A DNA stretch of 64,000 nucleotides, taken from the NCBI RefSeq assembly GCF_018860965.1, contig NZ_JAHKQF010000015.1, positions 62,001 through 126,000 on the forward strand. The letters are read 5' to 3'. Made by a program: the position numbers and the translations under genes. The stretch is from Alteromonas sp. C1M14 (GTDB taxonomy: Bacteria > Pseudomonadota > Gammaproteobacteria > Enterobacterales > Alteromonadaceae). Shown in pieces: positions 58,402 to 64,000 of the stretch; within the stretch, counting starts at the first letter, position 1; each line of letters starts with the position of its first letter. The notes beneath the pieces were generated by a model. That model did no database searches and was not told where the DNA came from. It saw only the letters and a program-made list of their open reading frames with translations.

Positions 58402-59661
58402 TTACTCAGGCATTGAAATGGATGCCACCTCGCCTTCGCGGGTAATGGCAATTAGCGCATTGCCTGTATATACAGGAGCGACATAGACTGATTCGTCTTC
58501 ATCATCGCCACCGAGATCATAGCGTGCGACAATTTCACCGGTCTCTTTATTTAACCAGTGGATCAACCCCCATTTATCACCCAATACCAGGTAATCGCCG
58601 GCAGGTTCTGCTGCGGTTAACACCCGCTTTTTCAATCCGGTTTGAGACCAAAGCTCGATGCCATTACGACGGTCAAGGGCATATACATGTGAATTATTAT
58701 CCACCACGTACAAGGTGGTGCCGTCTAGTGTGACATTGCGGTAACTACCGTACTCACGCTTCCAGATAACACGGCCAGAACGTAATTCTACTGCCGCTAA
58801 GGTTCCGTTAAAGGAAATGGTATAGATTGTGCCACCATACATTAATGGAGCCGCATCAATATCCACAATACGCTCTAACTCTGTAGCACCAGCCGGCGAC
58901 GTGATGGCGGTTTCCCAAGCCACTAGCCCCGAGTCCACAATATTCACCTGAATTTTGCCAGTGGCAGTGCCTAAAATCACACCACCATTACTAATAGCCG
59001 GCCTAGAAATACCCCGTAACGATAACGGCGGTACATCCCCTTCATGCTGCCAACGCTGTTCGCCCGTTTCGGCGTCTAACGCCACCAAGGTACCAGAACC
59101 GGTATTGATAACCACCAGATGCTCACCAGAAACCGGTGCGGCTAAAATTTCTCCTGCCACAGTGTGGGACCAGTTCATTTCACCAGACTCAGCGTTTAGT
59201 GCCATGATGACACCGTCTTCCGTTCCCACGAAAACCTGATCACCGTCCACAGACAAGCCGGCAATTTTAGCCGATTCGCCTCTAGACCACATGCGAGTGA
59301 TTGAAGACATCATGCCTTCATCTTTGAAAATGGCGATGTCCTTTTCCCATTCGGTATCACCGGTTTTAGGGTCAAGGGCAGCAATTAAGCCGCGGCGATC
59401 GGCCACATACACTTTGTCGTTAGCGTACACAGGACGTAAACGAGAAAAATAATACTCTACGCCATCGCCAACCTCAGTTTCCCAGTTTACCTGAGGTTCA
59501 AACTCAGCGTCTAAAGGCGCTAAACGACGAATTTCTAATTCCTCGTCATCTGCGAACCAGTCTGAAATAGTGGAACAACCCGATAGGCCCACTGACAGCG
59601 TCAGCGCTAGTCCTATCGCCCGTGTAATTCGACCACACTGGCCACACGTTTCTGTTAACAA
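58402..59661 (-). CDS. bamB: Outer membrane protein assembly factor BamB
   Basis: This 419-residue lipoprotein is part of the BAM complex that inserts beta-barrel proteins. The signal peptide ends in the lipobox LSGC (Cys near residue 29), followed by an eight-bladed beta-propeller with repeating DAETGEQRWQ-like PQQ motifs (ALDPKTGDTEW, ALNAESGEMNW, ALDAETGEQRW, ALDRRNGIELW). The start codon is TTG (59661) with GAGG upstream; no ATG or GTG exists in frame before the lipobox. It lies between yfgM and der. Confidence 0.94.
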   Translation of the reverse strand: MLTETCGQCGRITRAIGLALTLSVGLSGCSTISDWFADDEELEIRRLAPLDAEFEPQVNWETEVGDGVEYYFSRLRPVYANDKVYVADRRGLIAALDPKTGDTEWEKDIAIFKDEGMMSSITRMWSRGESAKIAGLSVDGDQVFVGTEDGVIMALNAESGEMNWSHTVAGEILAAPVSGEHLVVINTGSGTLVALDAETGEQRWQHEGDVPPLSLRGISRPAISNGGVILGTATGKIQVNIVDSGLVAWETAITSPAGATELERIVDIDAAPLMYGGTIYTISFNGTLAAVELRSGRVIWKREYGSYRNVTLDGTTLYVVDNNSHVYALDRRNGIELWSQTGLKKRVLTAAEPAGDYLVLGDKWGLIHWLNKETGEIVARYDLGGDDEDESVYVAPVYTGNALIAITREGEVASISMPE

Positions 59662-59681
59662 ATTCGATACCTCTGCGTTGA

Positions 59682-60302
59682 TTAATTCCCGGCCAATACA
59701 GGCAGGTTATCCAGCTTCATTTCGAGTAAAACGTTGCCAGTGGCTTTTTCCAATGCTTCTGTATATGCAAGACGCGCGTCGTTGAATTTCTCTTGCGCTA
59801 CGAACACATCGCCTTTCACTTCGTCGATTTTCGCTTTGAACGCGTCATCATCAAGACTGTTTAACGTTGCCATCGCCGCGTCAGTGTTGCCTAATTCCAA
59901 CTGCACGCGGGCTAAGCGAATGGCTGCCATAGTAGCAATATGTTCATCGGGTGTTTCATTTTGCACCCCTTTTAACAGCGACTCGGCTTTTTCAAGATCA
60001 CCGGTATTAACGGCTTGTTGTGCGGCGACTAGACCAGCAATGGTGGCATACCCCGCATTCGCGGTATCGTTGACAAAAGCGGTAAGTTCATCGGCCTGAC
60101 CTTTATCTTCTACCGCCACAACCGCACTTTGGTACGCTACCGACGCGTCTTCTTTTGCGACCCGCTGGGTGTCTGAATAATAACGCCAGCCCCATAAACC
60201 ACCTAGGCCTAATAAAGCGCCAATAACAATGGCTACGCCATTGTCTTTCCAAAACTTTTTAATCGCTTCAACTTGTTGTTCTTCTGTAGCGAATTGTTCC
60301 AT
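59682..60302 (-). CDS. yfgM: YfgM-type ancillary SecYEG translocon subunit
   Basis: This 206-residue protein has a short cytoplasmic tail (EEQQVEAIKKFWKDNG), one helix (VAIVIGALLGLGGLWGWRYY, about 24-43) and a periplasmic TPR domain (AGLVAAQQAVNTGDLEKAESLL, LARVQLELGNTDAAMATL). YfgM binds SecYEG and PpiD (encoded at 13779) and helps chaperone exported proteins. It sits between hisS and bamB, the conserved position. Confidence 0.93.
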   Translation of the reverse strand: MEQFATEEQQVEAIKKFWKDNGVAIVIGALLGLGGLWGWRYYSDTQRVAKEDASVAYQSAVVAVEDKGQADELTAFVNDTANAGYATIAGLVAAQQAVNTGDLEKAESLLKGVQNETPDEHIATMAAIRLARVQLELGNTDAAMATLNSLDDDAFKAKIDEVKGDVFVAQEKFNDARLAYTEALEKATGNVLLEMKLDNLPVLAGN

Positions 60303-60350
60303 GTTTATAACCTCTAAAACGTGTTTTGCTGCGTAAATTGACTACAGCGA

Positions 60351-61622
60351 TTAATCCAGTAACGTTGATAATGTGTCGGCAAGAGACGATAACGCAACCG
60401 TTTGTTGCTCGCCATCTCCTCGTAACGGTTTTACCGTGGCCGTGGTATTTGTCGCTTCATCTGAGCCTAAAAGCACTGCATAAAGTGCCCCGCTTTTATC
60501 TGCCCGCTTTAACTGCTTCTTAAAGTTTCCGCCGCCACAATGCATCATGACCCGCCATTGAGGTTTTGCATCACGCAGCATTTCGGATACTTGGACAGCG
60601 TAGCTGTCTGTCCCCATGGAAGTCACGTAAACATCTGCCGCACGCAAATCATCGTCTACAGATTGCAGCGTGGTTAGCAGTAACACCAAACGTTCCATAC
60701 CCATGGCAAAACCTACCGCAGGGGCCGATTTACCACCTAACTGCTCGATTAAACCGTCATAGCGTCCACCAGCACACACTGTACCTTGAGAGCCTAAACT
60801 TTCTGTAACCCATTCAAAAACAGTGCGATTGTAGTAGTCTAGTCCACGAACCAATCTGGGATTAACCTCATATTGGATACCCGCTTGTGACAATCGTTCA
60901 CACAAAATTGAAAAATGTTGCTGAGATTCTTCGTCTAGATAATCTAATAGCGATGGCGCATCAACAATCGCCGCCTGTACTTCGGGATTTTTACTGTCTA
61001 ATACGCGAAGAGGATTGGTTTCTAGTCGGCGAAGTGAATCTTCATCTAATTGCTCTGAACGCGCTTTCAAAAAGGCAACCAAGGCATCTTTGTAACGCTG
61101 TCGAGCTTCATTTGAGCCTAATGAATTAATCTGTAACGTTACTTCGTCGCTGATACCGAAGGCCTTCCAAATGCGCGCACTCAGCAAAATAACTTCAAGA
61201 TCGATATCGGGGCCGTTAAGTCCAAAAGTTTCCACCCCAAATTGATGGAACTGACGATACCGCCCTTTTTGTGGCCGTTCGTGACGAAACATAGGCCCCA
61301 TGTACCACAAGCGTTGCTGTTGGTTATATATCAGCCCGTGCTCATTGCCGGCTCTGACGCAACTGGCTGTGCCTTCAGGTCGCAAGGTAAGGCTGTCACC
61401 ATTACGATCTTCAAAGGTATACATTTCTTTTTCTACGATATCGGTCACTTCACCGATAGAGCGTTTAAAAAGATCCGTACTTTCTACAATAGGCGTTCTA
61501 ATTTCTTGATAACCATAATTTGCCACCACTTGGCGCAACGTTGATTCTACTTTCTGCCATACGCCAGAAACGTCTGGCAGGCAGTCGTTCATGCCACGGA
61601 TCGCCTGAATTGTTTTAGCCAC
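60351..61622 (-). CDS. hisS: Histidyl-tRNA synthetase
   Basis: This 423-residue class II synthetase charges tRNA-His. It begins [14 protein letters not shown]. Motif 2 is [21 protein letters not shown] near residue 110. The histidine-specific motifs [16 protein letters not shown] near 258 and [15 protein letters not shown] are present. Length matches E. coli HisS (424). It is downstream of ispG and upstream of yfgM on the minus strand, with its own promoter in the 90-bp gap. A tRNA-His gene lies in this window at 22897. Confidence 0.98.
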   Translation of the reverse strand: MAKTIQAIRGMNDCLPDVSGVWQKVESTLRQVVANYGYQEIRTPIVESTDLFKRSIGEVTDIVEKEMYTFEDRNGDSLTLRPEGTASCVRAGNEHGLIYNQQQRLWYMGPMFRHERPQKGRYRQFHQFGVETFGLNGPDIDLEVILLSARIWKAFGISDEVTLQINSLGSNEARQRYKDALVAFLKARSEQLDEDSLRRLETNPLRVLDSKNPEVQAAIVDAPSLLDYLDEESQQHFSILCERLSQAGIQYEVNPRLVRGLDYYNRTVFEWVTESLGSQGTVCAGGRYDGLIEQLGGKSAPAVGFAMGMERLVLLLTTLQSVDDDLRAADVYVTSMGTDSYAVQVSEMLRDAKPQWRVMMHCGGGNFKKQLKRADKSGALYAVLLGSDEATNTTATVKPLRGDGEQQTVALSSLADTLSTLLD

Positions 61623-61652
61623 CTGTAATTCTCATCTACCTGATAAATAAAA

Positions 61653-61688
61653 GCCCCGCATTATAGGGGCAATACTACGAAACAACAA
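61653..61688 (-). promoter_or_regulatory. hisS promoter with embedded GC hairpin
   Basis: On the minus strand TTGTTG (61683-61688), a 17-bp spacer and a perfect TATAAT (61660-61665) lie about 40 bp before the hisS start. TATAAT is in the loop of an inverted repeat GCCCC/GGGGC (61653-61670), which is followed by TTTTATTT. RNA reading through from ispG would fold into a weak terminator here. Confidence 0.65.
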
Positions 61689-61712
61689 TCACCGTCATCG
61701 GTAAGAAAGTGT

Positions 61713-62834
61713 TTATACGTCTTTTACTTCTACGGGGATTTTATTCCCTTCATCAAATCGTGCCGCTTTAGCCCGAATTTTGCGTTCTAATTGATCCACT
61801 AAGTCGTCATTAGCTAACCGCTCTCGTTGCCGTTTTCCATCTTCATAAAAGCCGCTCATGTTGCGAGCACCAGTAAGTCCAAGATCAGACACTTCGGCTT
61901 CGCCCGGTCCGTTTACCACACAACCGATAATCGACACATCCATGGGCGTAAGAATATCTTCCACACGCTGCTCTAAGGCATTGACGGTACCAATCACATC
62001 AAATTCCTGACGGGAGCAGCTAGGACAAGCGATAAAGTTGATGCCACGAGAACGGATACGCAGTGATTTAAGGATATCGAAACCCACTTTTATCTCTTCT
62101 ACTGGATCTGCCGCCAACGAGACCCGAATGGTATCGCCAATGCCTTCGGCCAACAGCATGCCAAGCCCAACTGCACTTTTAACCGCGCCGGCCCGTTGTC
62201 CACCCGCTTCGGTGATCCCCAAATGTAAGGGTTGGTCAATTTGGCGAGCCAATAACCGATATGCACCTACGGCTAAAAATACATCAGAGGCCTTTACACT
62301 CACCTTAAATTGGTCGAAGTTAAGCTTATCTAATATATCCACATGACGCATGGCCGATTCCACTAAAGCTTCGGGAGTGGGTTCGCCGTATTTTTCTTGT
62401 AAGTCGCGCTCTAGCGAACCGCCATTAACGCCAATGCGAATGGGAATGCCTTTATCTTTGGCACAATCTACCACCGACTTTACCCGTTCCAGATTACCGA
62501 TATTTCCTGGGTTTATACGTAAACAATCCACGCCGTATTCCGCTACTTTTAGCGCAATACGATAGTCAAAATGGATATCCGCCACTAAAGGCACCGATAC
62601 TTGCTTGCGGATGGCTTTAAACGCTTCCGCTGCATCCATGGTCGGTACCGACACGCGAACGATTTCTCCGCCCACCGCAACAATACGATTAATTTGGGCG
62701 ACGGTGGCCTCAACGTCAGTCGTTGGGGTGTTTGTCATTGACTGCACAGCAATGGGTGCGCCATCGCCAATGGGTACACTACCCACGTTAATACGGGTTG
62801 ATTTTCGACGTGTTATAGGGTTTTCAGTAAACAT
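61713..62834 (-). CDS. ispG: 4-hydroxy-3-methylbut-2-en-1-yl diphosphate synthase (IspG)
   Basis: This 373-residue iron-sulfur enzyme makes HMBPP from MEcPP, the step before IspH. The N-terminal TIM barrel has [19 protein letters not shown] and [12 protein letters not shown]. The cluster ligands are in [10 protein letters not shown] near residue 270 and [10 protein letters not shown] near 305, followed by the closing Glu. It starts 2 bp after rodZ ends, so the two are cotranscribed. Confidence 0.97.
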   Translation of the reverse strand: MFTENPITRRKSTRINVGSVPIGDGAPIAVQSMTNTPTTDVEATVAQINRIVAVGGEIVRVSVPTMDAAEAFKAIRKQVSVPLVADIHFDYRIALKVAEYGVDCLRINPGNIGNLERVKSVVDCAKDKGIPIRIGVNGGSLERDLQEKYGEPTPEALVESAMRHVDILDKLNFDQFKVSVKASDVFLAVGAYRLLARQIDQPLHLGITEAGGQRAGAVKSAVGLGMLLAEGIGDTIRVSLAADPVEEIKVGFDILKSLRIRSRGINFIACPSCSRQEFDVIGTVNALEQRVEDILTPMDVSIIGCVVNGPGEAEVSDLGLTGARNMSGFYEDGKRQRERLANDDLVDQLERKIRAKAARFDEGNKIPVEVKDV

Positions 62835-62836
62835 GA

Positions 62837-63844
62837 TCAGTCCTGCATAGGTAACGAGAAACGCGCGATGCGTCCGTCCTGAAATTCAGAAATATCTACC
62901 GCGTCTCCATCATAGTTAATGCTTACGCCATCAGGGGCGCCTAGGGTAACCTTAAAAGGAGGAATGCCGGAAATAGACATCACCCGGCCGGCGGTCTTAA
63001 CGCCATAGGCAATGGCTTCAGAAGTAGCGTCTTCAATATTTACCCAACAATCTTCAGCAAAGGTAAACTCCAAACTGACCGTCTCTGCCTGCTGGGCGTT
63101 GTCACTGTCGTTTTCTGTGGCGGCTGCTTGGGCAAGGGTGTTACTGGGCGCTTGACTGGCGGTCGGTGGTTGTGCAGCCAAATCTGCACCATCCACAGGT
63201 GCCGGTGTTTCATTTGCCCTTGCTTCATCCGTTAGTGAAGCGGCGGCTGGCGTGGCGAGTTCTCCGCCTTCAGACAGCACCTGGCCTTGCTCTACAGCAG
63301 AACCAGCACCACTTGAGTTCGCCGCCGGTGCCGTTGTATCAGTGTTATCACTGTCTGCCGATAAGGCCCTTACTGCTGCCGTGGTGGTGGTAGTGGTTTC
63401 GTTTTCCACCAACGCGGTTTTATCATCAGGCTGTTGATACCACCACACCACAAATGCAGCGAGCAACAGTAAAATAATAATCCAAGTTACCATCATCCAA
63501 CGATCATCATGGGCTTGCTTAGCAACACGACGGGAAAAACTTTGTAGCTTAGCGGGTGGCTTGGTGGTGGTATGAATTTTTTCAAATTCAACAATCACTA
63601 AATTATCATCAATGCCCACTTGCTTAGCATACATACGTACATAACCTTTCGCGAAGGTTACTGACATATTCTCATCAAGACGATCCGACTCAATGTCGGC
63701 AATATTTTGTTGCTTTAAAAACAACTTTTCAGCCATCTGAAGCTGGGTTAATCCCTGCTTTTCTCTGGCTTGGCGAAGCATAGTTCCCGGTGTAGGCGTA
63801 TCCTGAACCGGTTGTTCTTCAACCTGACTTTCTTTTGAACTCAT
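62837..63844 (-). CDS. rodZ: Cytoskeletal protein RodZ
   Basis: This 335-residue protein links MreB to the cell wall machinery and sets cell shape. The cytoplasmic N-terminus is a Cro/XRE-type helix-turn-helix ([30 protein letters not shown], from about residue 24). One helix ([20 protein letters not shown], about 115-135) follows, then a low-complexity Thr/Ala/Ser-rich periplasmic linker and a DUF4115 beta domain ([16 protein letters not shown] to the end). The ATG at 63844 has AGGTTA upstream; a TTG at 63859 is less likely. It overlaps no gene but precedes ispG by 2 bp. Confidence 0.94.
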   Translation of the reverse strand: MSSKESQVEEQPVQDTPTPGTMLRQAREKQGLTQLQMAEKLFLKQQNIADIESDRLDENMSVTFAKGYVRMYAKQVGIDDNLVIVEFEKIHTTTKPPAKLQSFSRRVAKQAHDDRWMMVTWIIILLLLAAFVVWWYQQPDDKTALVENETTTTTTAAVRALSADSDNTDTTAPAANSSGAGSAVEQGQVLSEGGELATPAAASLTDEARANETPAPVDGADLAAQPPTASQAPSNTLAQAAATENDSDNAQQAETVSLEFTFAEDCWVNIEDATSEAIAYGVKTAGRVMSISGIPPFKVTLGAPDGVSINYDGDAVDISEFQDGRIARFSLPMQD

Positions 63845-63861
63845 TCGATAACCTGTCAATA

Positions 63862-64000
63862 TTATTGAGGCGGTGTTAGACGCAGTTGCGTTCCGACTTC
63901 GATTTCGCTGGGATCAACGATAGAATTCCACTCCAACAAACGTGCCATTAAAATGTTGTAGCGAAGGGAAATGCGATAGAGATTCTCTCCCCGTTTGACC
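63862..64000 (-). CDS. LysM-domain protein, C-terminal fragment (probably pilus lipoprotein PilW/PilF)
   Basis: The last 46 codons of a minus-strand gene enter from the right edge. They encode a LysM-like unit (VKRGENLYRISLRYNILMARL, then EWNSI and GTQLRLTPPQ). In the conserved pilW/pilF-rodZ-ispG-hisS order, this position is held by the type IV pilus biogenesis lipoprotein. The C-terminal LysM fits some Alteromonadales versions, but most of the protein is outside the window. Confidence 0.5.
   Translation of the reverse strand, partial: VKRGENLYRISLRYNILMARLLEWNSIVDPSEIEVGTQLRLTPPQ

Overview
The window is chromosomal DNA from a gammaproteobacterium, most likely Alteromonadales (Alteromonadaceae-like). 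This inference rests on gene order rather than on a search: ribF-ileS-lspA-fkpB-ispH followed by minor pilins, tig-clpP-clpX-lon-hupB-ppiD, rodZ-ispG-hisS-yfgM-bamB-der, and guaB-guaA divergent from xseA are classic gammaproteobacterial blocks. The proteins read like marine Alteromonas relatives. Base composition looks moderate (mid-to-high 40s % GC by eye), except for one AT-rich insert near 48.3-51.0 kb.

Layout. 0-2.2 kb: minor type IV pilins pilV-pilW-pilX and the 5' end of pilY1 (minus). 2.3-9.7 kb: ispH, fkpB, lspA, ileS, ribF, murJ (minus). 10-13.7 kb: rpsT, an LpxH-like phosphatase, an OlsF-like two-domain acyltransferase, and two small exported or membrane proteins. 13.8-22.4 kb: the protein quality-control cluster ppiD, hupB, lon, clpX, clpP, tig (minus), with a sigma-32-type promoter before lon. 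22.7-23.3 kb: a four-gene tRNA cluster, Pro-Arg-His-Pro in transcription order, with a strong promoter. 23.4-24.9 kb: folD and a DUF1415 gene.

24.9-43.1 kb holds two divergent, paralogous Gld-type ABC modules (ATPase, permease, GldG-like protein, DUF4340 protein). They flank trmO, proS, an MBL hydrolase, pldA, a quinone oxidoreductase and an exported katG. In the second module the permease and the GldG-like protein are one polypeptide. 43.2-48.2 kb is an accessory redox and detoxification stretch: LysR/pirin, then marR-flavoprotein-MFS with two copies of the same 17-bp palindrome as probable MarR operators. 48.3-51.06 kb is a small AT-rich cassette (LysR, carboxymuconolactone decarboxylase-like, tautomerase, frameshifted DUF4865). 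It is bounded by ~85-bp direct repeats of the guaA 3' end plus terminator, as expected for an element inserted at guaA, but no integrase is visible. 51-64 kb returns to core genes: guaA, guaB, xseA, an unrecognised possible lipoprotein, der, bamB, yfgM, hisS, ispG, rodZ and the end of a LysM protein (probably pilW/pilF).

The core regions are conventional. The points most worth a second look are the guaA-bounded cassette, the paired Gld-like ABC modules, the MarR operator pair, and a leftward intrinsic terminator at 29.5 kb with no recognised gene upstream of it.
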